Assembly (NCBI GenBank): GCA_013378335.1 | Contig: CP040556.1 | Coordinates: 558,001-622,000, forward strand | DNA length: 64,000 nt | Reading direction: 5' to 3' | DNA from: Streptococcus sanguinis | GTDB taxonomy: Bacteria > Bacillota > Bacilli > Lactobacillales > Streptococcaceae | In this document: piece after piece, positions 9,156 to 21,145 of the stretch | How the letters are laid out: every line of letters starts with the position of its first letter | How positions within the stretch are numbered: position 1 is the stretch's first letter | Position numbers and translations under genes: made by a program | The notes under the pieces: model-generated | Database searches by the model: none | Told to the model about the DNA's origin: nothing | The model's input: only the letters and a program-made list of their open reading frames with translations

Positions 9156-10454
9156 ATGTTAGAGTTACAAGATTGTTTAGGACGAATATTTACAGAAAAT
9201 CAGTTAGAGCCTAGCTTGCGAGCAAAAGCAAAAGCAATTCCCAGTATCCAAGAAGAAAAAGGCAAGCTCCTCTGTGGACGCTGCAACAGCTTGATTGAAC
9301 GAGAAAATCAGCTACCTATTGGAGTTTATTATTGTAGAGAATGCTTAATCTTGGGTCGGGTACGGAGTGACCAAAAACTCTACTATTTTCCTCAAGAGGA
9401 TTTTCCTAAAAATCAGGTGCTTAAATGGCAGGGACAACTGACAGAGTTTCAGGGGAAAGTCTCCAAAGGCTTACTTGATGCGCTAGAGAAAAGACAGAAT
9501 ACGTTAGTGCATGCTGTTACTGGCGCTGGAAAAACAGAAATGATTTACCAAGTGCTTGCAAGAGTTATTGATAGAGGTGGTTCTGTTTGTTTGGCCAGTC
9601 CGCGGATTGATGTTTGTTTAGAGCTTTATCGACGCCTTAAAGAAGATTTTTCTTGTGAAATAACCCTTCTGCATGGGGAGTCAGAAGCTTATTTACGCAG
9701 TCCCTTGGTGATTGCTACCACTCACCAACTCTTGAAATTTTATCAGGCTTTTGATTTGCTGATTGTGGATGAGGTAGACGCCTTTCCTTATGTGGATAAT
9801 CTCATGCTGTATCACGCTGTAGAACGTTCTGTGAAAGAGGATGCTACAACTATTTTTCTGACAGCCACTTCAACAGATGAACTGGACAAAAGAGTTCAAA
9901 AAGGTGAGCTGAAACGCCTAAGTCTTCCCAGAAGATTTCATGGTAATCCCTTGACTATCCCTCAGAAAGTTTGGTTATCTGATTTTCAAAAGTATCTTCA
10001 GAAGAAGAAAATAGCACCTAAACTTTTGAACTATATACAAAAACAGAGGGAGACTCAATTTCCTCTCTTGATATTTGCTGCAGAAATTCAAAGAGGAGAG
10101 GATTTTGCTCAGGCTCTGCAGATTGCTCTGCCGGATGAAAAGCTAGCTTTTGTCGCCTCCACAACAGAAAATCGTCTGGAGATTGTTGAACAGTTTCGTC
10201 GCAAGGAGATCACTATTTTGGTGACAACGACTATCTTAGAGCGTGGGGTGACTTTTCCTGGCGTAGATGTCTTTGTCTTGGAAGCCAATCATCGCCTATT
10301 CAGTCGTAGTGCTCTGGTTCAGATTTCAGGCCGAGTTGGCCGTAGTATGGATAGACCGACGGGACAGTTGCTATTTTTTCATGATGGGACTACCCTTGCT
10401 ATGGAAAAGGCAATTCGGGAAATGAGAGATATGAATAAGGAGGCGGGATTATGA
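9156..10454 (+). CDS. comFA: ComFA, late-competence DNA translocation ATPase
   Basis: A 432-residue DEAD-like helicase that powers uptake of single-stranded DNA across the membrane during transformation. The N-terminal region carries a zinc site of two Cys pairs (CGRCNS and CREC). Helicase motifs follow: Walker A TGAGKTEMIYQ, SPRIDV, DEVD, TATST, and C-terminal TTILERGVTF and QISGRVGRS. I chose ATG 9156 (MLELQDCLGRIFTENQ) because family members align from there; an in-frame TTG at 9129 lies upstream of the com-box and would not be transcribed from it. No clear ribosome site is visible. It overlaps comFC by 4 bases. Confidence 0.94.
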   Translation: MLELQDCLGRIFTENQLEPSLRAKAKAIPSIQEEKGKLLCGRCNSLIERENQLPIGVYYCRECLILGRVRSDQKLYYFPQEDFPKNQVLKWQGQLTEFQGKVSKGLLDALEKRQNTLVHAVTGAGKTEMIYQVLARVIDRGGSVCLASPRIDVCLELYRRLKEDFSCEITLLHGESEAYLRSPLVIATTHQLLKFYQAFDLLIVDEVDAFPYVDNLMLYHAVERSVKEDATTIFLTATSTDELDKRVQKGELKRLSLPRRFHGNPLTIPQKVWLSDFQKYLQKKKIAPKLLNYIQKQRETQFPLLIFAAEIQRGEDFAQALQIALPDEKLAFVASTTENRLEIVEQFRRKEITILVTTTILERGVTFPGVDVFVLEANHRLFSRSALVQISGRVGRSMDRPTGQLLFFHDGTTLAMEKAIREMRDMNKEAGL

Positions 10455-11116
10455 CAGAGTGTCTTTTATGCAAAGGGCAAATTGAGGACAAAAGTAGTTT
10501 TTTACGACTTTTTCTATTAAAAGAAGAAGGACCAAGCTGCTGCTCCACTTGTTATCAAAATTTTGAAAGCATATCTGAAGAGCATTGCCCTCGCTGTTTT
10601 CGCGACGGTAAATCAGATTTATGCACAGATTGCAAAAAGTGGGAGAAAGAAGGGAATCTAGTCCAGCACCAGTCAATATTTACTTATAATCAAGCAATGA
10701 AGGCTTATTTCAGTCAATATAAGTTTCAGGGAGACTATGCATTGCGCTTTGTATTTGCAAAAGCAGCTAGAAAAGCAGTCAGAATGTTTAGAGAGCATAC
10801 CATCGTTCCGATTCCAGTCAGTGTCGAAAAATTTCAAGTTCGAGGATTTAATCAAGTGCAGGGGATTTTAGATGCAGGAAAAGTAGCATATAGAAATCTC
10901 TTAGAGAAAAAAGACACCATAGCCCAGTCTAGCAAGACTCGTGAGGAGCGTCTGCAGACGCAGCAGGCTTTTAAAATTAAGAATGGAGTTGATTTGCCAG
11001 ATAAAATTTTGCTGGTTGATGATATCTATACGACTGGAAAAACCTTGCAATTAGCCAGGCAAATCTTATTGGAAGCCGGTGTGAAAGAAGTATTGTCATT
11101 TTCAATCGCAAGATAA
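10451..11116 (+). CDS. comFC: ComFC, competence phosphoribosyltransferase-like protein
   Basis: A 221-residue protein needed with ComFA for DNA uptake. The N-terminal 65 residues are Cys-rich with paired CxxC motifs (CLLC, CSTC, CPRC, CTDC), as expected for a zinc-binding domain. The C-terminal part is a type I phosphoribosyltransferase-like fold with the PRPP loop LLVDDIYTTGKTL near residue 177. Its start overlaps the comFA stop (ATGA) and an AAGGAGG site sits inside comFA, so the two are coupled and share the com-box. Confidence 0.93.
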   Translation: MTECLLCKGQIEDKSSFLRLFLLKEEGPSCCSTCYQNFESISEEHCPRCFRDGKSDLCTDCKKWEKEGNLVQHQSIFTYNQAMKAYFSQYKFQGDYALRFVFAKAARKAVRMFREHTIVPIPVSVEKFQVRGFNQVQGILDAGKVAYRNLLEKKDTIAQSSKTREERLQTQQAFKIKNGVDLPDKILLVDDIYTTGKTLQLARQILLEAGVKEVLSFSIAR

Positions 11117-11124
11117 GAAAAAAT

Positions 11125-11153
11125 TTGCAAAAAAAGGATGAAAGCGTTATAAT
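11125..11153 (+). promoter_or_regulatory. Promoter of hpf
   Basis: TTGCAA and TATAAT separated by exactly 17 bases, 45 bases before the hpf ATG: a near-consensus housekeeping promoter. Confidence 0.8.
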
Positions 11154-11197
11154 GATATTATAAATAAAACATTTATGTTTAGAAAGAAGGTACTTAT

Positions 11198-11740
11198 ATG
11201 CTTAAATATAGTATCCGTGGTGAAAACCTAGAAGTAACAGATGCTCTCCGTGACTACGTAGTTTCTAAACTTGAGAAGATTGAGAAGTATTTCCAAGCAG
11301 AGCAAGAACTTGATGCGCGTGTGAACCTCAAGGTTTACCGTGAAAAGACTGCGAAAGTGGAAGTGACAATTCCGCTAGGCTCCATCACTCTTCGTGCAGA
11401 AGATATCTCTCAGGACATGTATGGATCAATTGATTTGGTCACAGATAAGATTGAGCGCCAAATCCGCAAAAATAAGACCAAGATTGAAAGAAAGAATCGC
11501 AATAAAGTTGCTACAAGCCAGCTTTTCACAGATTCCTTTGCTGAAGAAGCAGAAGAAGTTCCGTCAAAAGTTGTCCGTTCAAAACATATCGATTTGAAGC
11601 CGATGGACTTGGAAGAAGCGATTCTGCAGATGGATTTATTGGGGCATGATTTCTTTATCTATTCCGATGCAGAGGACAGTAGCACAAATGTTATATACCG
11701 TCGTGAGGATGGAGATATTGGACTGTTAGAAGTCAAATAA
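11198..11740 (+). CDS. hpf: Long-form ribosome hibernation promoting factor
   Basis: A 180-residue long HPF (RaiA/YvyD) that dimerises 70S ribosomes into inactive 100S particles in stationary phase. Residues 1-100 are the beta-alpha-beta ribosome-binding domain (MLKYSIRGENLEVTDALRDYV), with a basic patch QIRKNKTKIERKNRNK. After a variable linker, residues about 125-180 are the dimerising C-terminal domain (HIDLKPMDLEEAILQMDLLGHDFFIY). Monocistronic with its own strong promoter and terminator, placed directly ahead of the rRNA operon. Confidence 0.96.
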   Translation: MLKYSIRGENLEVTDALRDYVVSKLEKIEKYFQAEQELDARVNLKVYREKTAKVEVTIPLGSITLRAEDISQDMYGSIDLVTDKIERQIRKNKTKIERKNRNKVATSQLFTDSFAEEAEEVPSKVVRSKHIDLKPMDLEEAILQMDLLGHDFFIYSDAEDSSTNVIYRREDGDIGLLEVK

Positions 11741-11750
11741 ATAAGAAAAG

Positions 11751-11784
11751 AAGGTTGAGAGCAAGTTTCTCAACCTTTTTAATT
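11751..11784 (+). terminator. Terminator after hpf
   Basis: 10-bp perfect stem (11751-11760 with 11768-11777), 7-base loop and T-rich tail. Confidence 0.87.
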
Positions 11785-11895
11785 TTATAGAAAGTTAAAC
11801 TGTCAGTTGACATAGAACAAGCACCTTACGCATAAAGAAATTAACTTTATATTTACAGTTGAAAAAATAAACTTCAAAAAAATGTAAAAAAGGTC

Positions 11896-11925
11896 TTGAC
11901 AGGTTGGTGGTATAGGTGATATACT
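11896..11925 (+). promoter_or_regulatory. rRNA operon promoter
   Basis: Consensus -35 TTGACA (11896-11901) and -10 TATACT (11920-11925) with an 18-base spacer, about 140 bases before mature 16S. An AT-rich stretch upstream (11840-11895) could act as an UP element. Confidence 0.85.
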
Positions 11926-11957
11926 AATATAGTTGTCGCGAAAGACAAAGCCCTTTG

Positions 11958-11984
11958 AAAACTGAACAAGACGAACCAAGTGCA
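11958..11984 (+). other. 16S rRNA processing stem, left arm
   Basis: This stretch of the leader is nearly complementary to 13641-13664 just after 16S. The pair would form the long helix that RNase III cuts to release pre-16S. Confidence 0.75.
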
Positions 11985-12063
11985 GGGTGACATAGAGATA
12001 TGTAACCTGTCAAAAACGAGAAAATAAATCTGTCAGTGGACAGTAATGAGTGCGAACTCAAAC

Positions 12064-13619
<1,556 letters not shown>

Positions 13620-13677
13620 AGTCCGTAAGGACACACGGAATGCACTTGGGTCTTGTTTAGTTTTGAGAGGGCTATGT

Positions 13678-13750
13678 GGGGCCTTAGCTCAGCTGGGAGA
13701 GCGCCTGCTTTGCACGCAGGAGGTCAGCGGTTCGATTCCGCTAGGCTCCA
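13678..13750 (+). tRNA. tRNA-Ala (anticodon TGC)
   Basis: Cloverleaf of 73 bases with acceptor GGGGCCT/AGGCTCC and anticodon loop TTTGCAC. It sits in the 16S-23S spacer, as usual in streptococci. CCA is not encoded. Confidence 0.97.
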
Positions 13751-13891
13751 TTAGGATATGGAAGACGTTCCGCTTGCGGGAACTTCTGTAGAAAAATAGA
13801 GAACTGACATTGTGTTCGATGAACACAAGGAAGTTAGTCTTTTTTCCTAAGAAGTTAGTCTGGAATTCAACTTTGGTTGATAGCTATCCTA

Positions 13892-13924
13892 CTTGTCCAT
13901 TGAAAATTGAATACTGATATCAAA
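13892..13924 (+). other. 23S rRNA processing stem, left arm
   Basis: Complementary to 16943-16974 after 23S over about 32 bases with a few mismatches. The pair forms the helix that releases pre-23S. Confidence 0.75.
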
Positions 13925-13993
13925 TAGTAACAAGAAAATAAACCGAAAACGCTGTGAATATTAATGAGTTTAAGACTGAAAGGTCAAAAATAA

Positions 13994-16895
<2,902 letters not shown>

Positions 16896-17009
16896 ATAAG
16901 AACTTCATCAGAGTGCAGCGAATGGTTTAGAAAATTGTGAGATTTGATATTGTATTCAATTTTGAGTTGACAAGGCTTGTCTGAGAGGACAGGAAAGTTA
17001 ATTCAATAG

Positions 17010-17125
17010 TTAAGTGACGATAGCCTAGGAGATACACCTGTACCCATGCCGAACACAGCAGTTAAGCCCTAGAACGCCGGAAGTAGTTGGGGGTTGCCCC
17101 CTGTGAGATATGGAAGTCGCTTAGC
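17010..17125 (+). rRNA. 5S ribosomal RNA
   Basis: About 116 bases. The 5' end TTAAGTGACGA pairs with the 3' end GTCGCTTA. The conserved CCATGCCGAACACAG loop is present. Ends estimated. Confidence 0.95.
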
Positions 17126-17128
17126 GAA

Positions 17129-17245
17129 GGGAGTTTAGCTTAGTTGTAATTGAGAGGAAATCGAAATTACAATCGGCGGATGAGAGAAACGAAGTTTCTC
17201 ACTGTTGGCTGAGCTAGACTCCACCCTTTGGGAGTTTAGCTCAGC
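17129..17245 (+). repeat. Inverted and direct repeats copying the 5' end of tRNA-Val in the 5S-tRNA spacer
   Basis: Bases 17129-17146 match the first 18 bases of tRNA-Val (17230-17247) at 16 positions. A third segment (about 17209-17222) is the reverse complement of the same sequence and faces the tRNA across a 7-base gap. Two smaller perfect hairpins lie inside (17144-17151 with 17165-17172; 17184-17190 with 17194-17200). The transcript could fold either as a closed multi-stem structure or as the tRNA. Confidence 0.7.
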
Positions 17246-17302
17246 TGGGAGAGCATCTGCCTTACAAGCAGAGGGTCAGCGGTTCGATCCCGTTAACTCC
17301 CA
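17230..17302 (+). tRNA. tRNA-Val (anticodon TAC)
   Basis: 73-base cloverleaf, acceptor GGGAGTT/AACTCCC, anticodon loop CTTACAA. First of nine tRNAs after 5S. Confidence 0.97.
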
Positions 17303-17318
17303 TATTCTGAAAAGAATA

Positions 17319-17391
17319 GGTCCCGTAGTGTAGCGGTTATCACGTCGCCCTGTCACGGCGAAGATCGCGGGTTCGATTCCCGTCGGGACCG
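17319..17391 (+). tRNA. tRNA-Asp (anticodon GTC)
   Basis: 73 bases, acceptor GGTCCCG/CGGGACC, anticodon loop CTGTCAC. Confidence 0.97.
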
Positions 17392-17423
17392 TTGAAGTCA
17401 AGAAGATTTCAAGAAAAGCAAGA

Positions 17424-17496
17424 GACTCGTTAGCTCAGTTGGTAGAGCATTTGACTTTTAATCAAAGGGTCACTGGTTCGAGCCCAGTACGGGTCA
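17424..17496 (+). tRNA. tRNA-Lys (anticodon TTT)
   Basis: 73 bases, acceptor GACTCGT/ACGGGTC, anticodon loop CTTTTAA. Confidence 0.97.
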
Positions 17497-17501
17497 TAAG
17501 A

Positions 17502-17583
17502 GCGGGTTTGGCGGAATTGGCAGACGCACCAGATTTAGGATCTGGCGCTTTAGGGCGTGGGGGTTCAAGTCCCTTAACCCGCA
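17502..17583 (+). tRNA. tRNA-Leu (anticodon TAG)
   Basis: 82 bases with the long variable arm of leucine tRNAs, acceptor GCGGGTT/AACCCGC, anticodon loop TTTAGGA. Confidence 0.97.
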
Positions 17584-17599
17584 TATAAGATAATAATGA

Positions 17600-17672
17600 G
17601 CCGGCTTAGCTCAGTTGGTAGAGCATCTGATTTGTAATCAGAGGGTCGCGTGTTCAAGTCATGTAGCCGGCA
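17600..17672 (+). tRNA. tRNA-Thr (anticodon TGT)
   Basis: 73 bases, acceptor GCCGGCT/AGCCGGC, anticodon loop TTTGTAA. Confidence 0.97.
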
Positions 17673-17686
17673 TTTTTGAATAGGAT

Positions 17687-17758
17687 GCGAACGTAGTTCA
17701 GTGGTAGAACATCACCTTGCCAAGGTGGGGGTCGCGGGTTCGAATCCCGTCGTTCGCT
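17687..17758 (+). tRNA. tRNA-Gly (anticodon GCC)
   Basis: 72 bases, acceptor GCGAACG/CGTTCGC, anticodon loop TTGCCAA. Confidence 0.97.
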
Positions 17759-17765
17759 TGAGGCG

Positions 17766-17851
17766 GCCGGGGTGGCGGAACTGGCAGACGCACAGGACTT
17801 AAAATCCTGCGATTGGTAACGATCGTACCGGTTCGATTCCGGTCCTCGGCA
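17766..17851 (+). tRNA. tRNA-Leu (anticodon TAA)
   Basis: 86 bases with a long variable arm, acceptor GCCGGGG/CCTCGGC, anticodon loop CTTAAAA. Confidence 0.97.
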
Positions 17852-17882
17852 TAGACTTGTAAGAGGCAGTAGAAGAAGATGA

Positions 17883-17956
17883 GCACCCTTAGCTCAACTG
17901 GATAGAGTACCTGACTACGAATCAGGCGGTTAGAGGTTCGACTCCTCTAGGGTGCA
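17883..17956 (+). tRNA. tRNA-Arg (anticodon ACG)
   Basis: 74 bases, acceptor GCACCCT/AGGGTGC, anticodon loop CTACGAA. The A34 would need TadA deamination to inosine. Confidence 0.97.
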
Positions 17957-18002
17957 TTTGGAAGCGAAGTCTTGGGGCTCCGTTTTTAGATTGTTTAAAC
18001 AC

Positions 18003-18076
18003 CGGGAAGTAGCTCAGCTTGGTAGAGTACTTGGTTTGGGACCAAGGTGTCGCAGGTTCGAATCCTGTCTTCCCGA
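18003..18076 (+). tRNA. tRNA-Pro (anticodon TGG)
   Basis: 74 bases, acceptor CGGGAAG/CTTCCCG, anticodon loop TTTGGGA. Last gene of the rRNA-tRNA operon. Confidence 0.97.
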
Positions 18077-18090
18077 CTAGATAACATAGA

Positions 18091-18123
18091 AGATAGATAT
18101 ACTGATCTATCTTTTTTGTTTTT
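18091..18123 (+). terminator. Terminator of the rRNA-tRNA operon
   Basis: 8-bp perfect stem (18091-18098 with 18105-18112) followed by a long T-rich tail. Confidence 0.85.
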
Positions 18124-18382
18124 CAAGAAAACTGTGTTTTCAGTATCTATGACTTAGCTAGCATATGTTGTTATTAAGACTCCTTACTTATAGTCGGAGT
18201 TAATAAGCAATACAATTTTTTAAAGCTTCTGCTTCTGTATCTTTGTATAGTCCTATTAGAAAGCAAGGGATTTGATTACTTAACCAGGTTTAGTTTGATT
18301 TTAAAGACTAGTGTTCTGGGAGTTTAGGAGGTATCAAGCTTCTGAAATGTACTTTTCATTTGAGATGAACAATACTAAAGAT
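18124..18382. other. Gene-free stretch with one short coding-like remnant
   Basis: No gene is supported here. On the minus strand, 18289-18200 stays open for 29 codons and ends in protein-like sequence (GLYKDTEAEALKNCIAY then stop), but an in-frame stop precedes it and no start or ribosome site is visible. It may be the tail of a decayed gene or chance. Confidence 0.35.
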
Positions 18383-18424
18383 AAAAACCTCTGATAGCAT
18401 TGTTTGTTGCTTTCAGAGGTTTTT
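18383..18424 (-). terminator. Terminator of the DUF960 gene
   Basis: 12-bp stem (18383-18394 with 18413-18424), extended by a 4-bp inner stem. It has T-rich ends on both strands and lies just past the DUF960 stop. Confidence 0.82.
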
Positions 18425-18445
18425 ATATGTGCTGAGTTTGATTTA

Positions 18446-18763
18446 CTACATCAAAGAGTATTCGTCAGATAGCATAATGGTTTCTTTGCCCTTGTTATCA
18501 ACTATGTAGACTTTTCTGGGAAAGAAAGGGTCAAATTGATAGTTTAAGTCAAATGAAATAATGGTGTTGAAGTTCTTTTGTGAGAAGCGAAGAGATACTC
18601 TTCCTTGGCTATTGATGATTTCGAACTTGAGGACTGGGCGAAGTTCAAAGACTCCTTTGAGATTGTTATCAATAACGTACCAGAATGAGTCTATAATTTC
18701 TTCAGGGAGGCTCGTCATGATGCCAAAGCTGGCATATCGTCCGAGAGTATTTGTAAATGCCAT
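18446..18763 (-). CDS. DUF960 family protein
   Basis: A 105-residue small cytoplasmic protein of the DUF960 family found in Firmicutes; function unknown. The N-terminus (MAFTNTLGRYASFGIMTSLPEEI) and the middle VFELRPVLKFEI segment fit the family. It has no membrane segment or enzyme motif. A perfect AAGGAG site lies 6 bases before the ATG, and it has its own promoter and terminator, so it is expressed singly. Confidence 0.8.
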   Translation of the reverse strand: MAFTNTLGRYASFGIMTSLPEEIIDSFWYVIDNNLKGVFELRPVLKFEIINSQGRVSLRFSQKNFNTIISFDLNYQFDPFFPRKVYIVDNKGKETIMLSDEYSLM

Positions 18764-18798
18764 GGGAGACTCCTTTCTTACAGTCTGGATTTTCTTAT

Positions 18799-18827
18799 AT
18801 GATACCCGAAAATGCTTGAGATTGCAA
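18799..18827 (-). promoter_or_regulatory. Promoter of the DUF960 gene
   Basis: On the minus strand TTGCAA (18822-18827) and TATCAT (18799-18804) are 17 bases apart. Confidence 0.7.
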
Positions 18828-18865
18828 GAATTTGACCTCTGGTGAGGCCGAATTGGACAAAAGAA

Positions 18866-18883
18866 AAAGAGCTTGCGCTCTTT
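18866..18883 (-). terminator. Terminator of the DUF402 gene
   Basis: 7-bp perfect stem with a 4-base loop (18866-18872 with 18877-18883), followed on the minus strand by a T-rich tail. Confidence 0.75.
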
Positions 18884-18890
18884 GACAACT

Positions 18891-19424
18891 TTATCGATTC
18901 TTTAGTTCAACATAACGTTTGTACCAAATATTGACATAAGCATCTGAAAATGGACCTCTTCCGTTGTTAATCCAATCAACTAGGATTTTGACATTTTCTT
19001 TGAGAATGAAATCCAAATCATCAGAATAGTGCATCTGTTTTTTGTGGCGTTCATATTCTTCTACATCCAAGAGGCGTTTTTCACCATCAGCAAAGACTTT
19101 GACGTCTAAATCATAGTCAATGTATTTTAGAGCTTCATTATCCAGATAGTAAGGACTGGCTAGGTTGCAGTAATATGAAGTTCCATTGTCTCGAATCATG
19201 GCAATGATATTAAACCAGTATTTTTTATGAAAATAGACAATGGCTGGTTCACGTGTTACCCAACGTCGACCATCACTTTCTGTTACCAGTGTGTGGTCAT
19301 TAACGCCAATAATGGCGTTTTCTGTTGTCTTTAGTACCATGGTATCTCGCCAGGTGCGGTGAAGATTCCCATCATGCTTATAACTTTGAATTGTAATAAA
19401 GTCGCCTTCTTTTGGAAGTTTCAT
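18891..19424 (-). CDS. DUF402 nucleoside tri-/diphosphatase (Ntdp family)
   Basis: A 177-residue cytoplasmic protein of the DUF402/YgaC family. Characterised members hydrolyse nucleoside tri- and diphosphates in a metal-dependent way, but the physiological substrate is uncertain. Family features seen are [10 protein letters not shown] near residue 22, [20 protein letters not shown] near 55, the Tyr/Asn/Asp cluster [28 protein letters not shown] near 84 and a C-terminal helical segment with DLDF. An extended -10 (TGTTACAAT on the minus strand) lies about 50 bases upstream. Confidence 0.85.
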   Translation of the reverse strand: MKLPKEGDFITIQSYKHDGNLHRTWRDTMVLKTTENAIIGVNDHTLVTESDGRRWVTREPAIVYFHKKYWFNIIAMIRDNGTSYYCNLASPYYLDNEALKYIDYDLDVKVFADGEKRLLDVEEYERHKKQMHYSDDLDFILKENVKILVDWINNGRGPFSDAYVNIWYKRYVELKNR

Positions 19425-19510
19425 AACTTACCAACTTTCTACAATTTATAAGTTCATCTTCTATATTGTAACATATTTTCATAGAAATGCATAAGTTTTC
19501 ATTGGAAATC

Positions 19511-20287
19511 TTAAAGATATTCTCTCAGGGCGCTGGCAATGTCGGAGAAATCATAACCTTTGCGGGCTAGAGCTTGGATTAAACGTTGTTTTAGGTCGTA
19601 GCCATCGTACTTTTTTGAGTACTTGCGGTATTGCTTGTCTAGCTCTTTATAGAGCAGTTCTTGCTGGTTTTCTTGGTCTTCTTCGATTTTCAAATGCTGA
19701 TAGGCGGTTTTGGCTTGGCTGTATGAAAAACCTTTGTTTATCAGGGATTGGAGAATTTTATCTTGTAAGGCCTTGCTGGGCAGTTTTCCTTGGTTCTTTT
19801 TGAGCAGCTTTTCGGCAACCTTGTCTGTTAGTTCAGTAAAATCAAACTGGTTCAATTCTTCTTCTATGATAGTGCTAGAAATCCCTTTTTGACTGAGTTT
19901 TTGCTTGAGAACAAAAGCGCCTTTGTCACTAGTGAGAAGGTTGGATTGGATAAAAGAGTTAGCATATTTTCTATCATTAATCCAATTATCCTTTTTTAGA
20001 TTGTCCAAGACCTGGCTGATGATTTCTGGTTGGATGTCGTGCTGTGTTAAGTAGTCTTTAACTTCCTTGGCAGTTCTTTGCTTGAAGGAGAGATGGTAGA
20101 GGGCTAGATTTTTTCCGTAGGAGAATTGGGCATAGTCTTGAATTTCTAATAGCTCTTGTTCTGTGATTTCCATTCCTTTAGATAGCATGAAGCGAACGAT
20201 GGTGTCTTCTGTGATATAGAGCTTTTCACTGTCGTCCAACTCCAAGAGGTAGAGTCTTTTTTTCTTTTCGATTTTTGTGATTTTCAT
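19511..20287 (-). CDS. recX: Regulatory protein RecX
   Basis: A 258-residue RecX, which binds RecA filaments and limits their activity during recombination and repair. The protein is a series of three-helix repeats; typical segments are [45 protein letters not shown] and [19 protein letters not shown]. Length is normal for Gram-positive RecX. It lies 26 bases behind the APH-like gene on the same strand. The ribosome site is weak (AAAGGA, about 17 bases from the ATG). Confidence 0.93.
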   Translation of the reverse strand: MKITKIEKKKRLYLLELDDSEKLYITEDTIVRFMLSKGMEITEQELLEIQDYAQFSYGKNLALYHLSFKQRTAKEVKDYLTQHDIQPEIISQVLDNLKKDNWINDRKYANSFIQSNLLTSDKGAFVLKQKLSQKGISSTIIEEELNQFDFTELTDKVAEKLLKKNQGKLPSKALQDKILQSLINKGFSYSQAKTAYQHLKIEEDQENQQELLYKELDKQYRKYSKKYDGYDLKQRLIQALARKGYDFSDIASALREYL

Positions 20288-20313
20288 AAGAGATTTTGGT
20301 AGAATCCTTTCTT

Positions 20314-21090
20314 TTAGCCAAATGCTTCAAATGCAGCTATCAAGCGCAGTTTGTCTGTATCAACATCCTTCCTGCCATAGTAGTCAAGAAAGAGCTCTGC
20401 GTATTGAGGGTCAGATAAATTATAAGTAAGAGACCAGATTGCCCAGAAAAGGTCAATGTGGCGGTCGCTAAGGCCGGCGAGGCCAAGGTCAATAAAGCAG
20501 GAGAAGGTTGAAGCGTCTTTCAGAATGAAATTAGGCAAGCAGGCATCTCCATGAATCAAGGTATCCGCCGTCAGTAGTTTTCCCTGTTCTTGGATAAGCT
20601 GGTAGGCTTCCTCTCGGTTTTGGATATGAAATTGAGGCAGTAAGGCTTTTTGATAAAAGCAGCCTTTCCGATAATTTTCCTCTGCTTGCCCTTTATAGAG
20701 TTGGAGGCGATGCTGGATTGGGAAATGCTGGGGTTGGATGCTGTGAAGTTTTTTTAGTGCAGCAGCCATTGTTTGGCAAAGTTCTTCTGGCTGTTGGAGA
20801 AAGGCTAGGGCGTCCTTACCCTCGGCTTCTTTAGTCAGCAGGTAATCTTTATCTGCCGTCAGATAGTAAATGACAGGTACGCCGAGGCCTTGCTTCTCAA
20901 ACCATTTGGCAAGTGTGGCTTCTTGGGCTAACTGCCCTTTTTGGTCGATTTTCAAATAATAGCCTGTATCAACATAGAAAACGCTGGCTCCAGAATGTGA
21001 GGAGCTGTCGTAAAAGTTGGCTCCCTCTAGATAAGTTCGTATTTGCTTAGGGTAATGGGCTAGTGGAAGGGATATTTTTTCTGCTTTCAT
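20314..21090 (-). CDS. Aminoglycoside phosphotransferase (APH)-family kinase
   Basis: A 258-residue small-molecule kinase of the APH family, closest in look to APH(3') enzymes. The catalytic loop [12 protein letters not shown] (residues near 180) and the metal-binding [17 protein letters not shown] are complete, so it is likely active. Chromosomal streptococcal members are not known to give aminoglycoside resistance, and the substrate cannot be read from sequence. I start at ATG 21090 ([10 protein letters not shown]) rather than a TTG 24 bases upstream, because a -10 element lies only 6 bases before that ATG. Confidence 0.8.
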   Translation of the reverse strand: MKAEKISLPLAHYPKQIRTYLEGANFYDSSSHSGASVFYVDTGYYLKIDQKGQLAQEATLAKWFEKQGLGVPVIYYLTADKDYLLTKEAEGKDALAFLQQPEELCQTMAAALKKLHSIQPQHFPIQHRLQLYKGQAEENYRKGCFYQKALLPQFHIQNREEAYQLIQEQGKLLTADTLIHGDACLPNFILKDASTFSCFIDLGLAGLSDRHIDLFWAIWSLTYNLSDPQYAELFLDYYGRKDVDTDKLRLIAAFEAFG

Positions 21091-21096
21091 ACTTTT

Positions 21097-21102
21097 ATTG
21101 TA
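21097..21102 (-). promoter_or_regulatory. Extended -10 element immediately before the APH-like gene
   Basis: On the minus strand TGGTACAAT ends 6 bases before the ATG, so the transcript would start at or next to the start codon and have almost no leader. Confidence 0.55.
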
Positions 21103-21133
21103 CCATATTCTCAACTAATGCGAGGCAGCGTGG

Positions 21134-21139
21134 TATAAT
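21134..21139 (+). promoter_or_regulatory. Extended -10 element immediately before rlmCD
   Basis: TGGTATAAT ends 6 bases before the rlmCD ATG, mirroring the divergent APH-like gene. No ribosome site is visible between them. Confidence 0.6.
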
Positions 21140-21145
21140 AGAATC

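Noticed and set aside
17230..18123. tRNA cluster as an integration site for a phage or island
   Set aside because: No integrase, excisionase or direct repeat of a tRNA 3' end was found downstream.
18200..18289. Possible small minus-strand gene after the tRNA operon
   Set aside because: 29 open codons with a stop in front and no start or ribosome site; at most a remnant.
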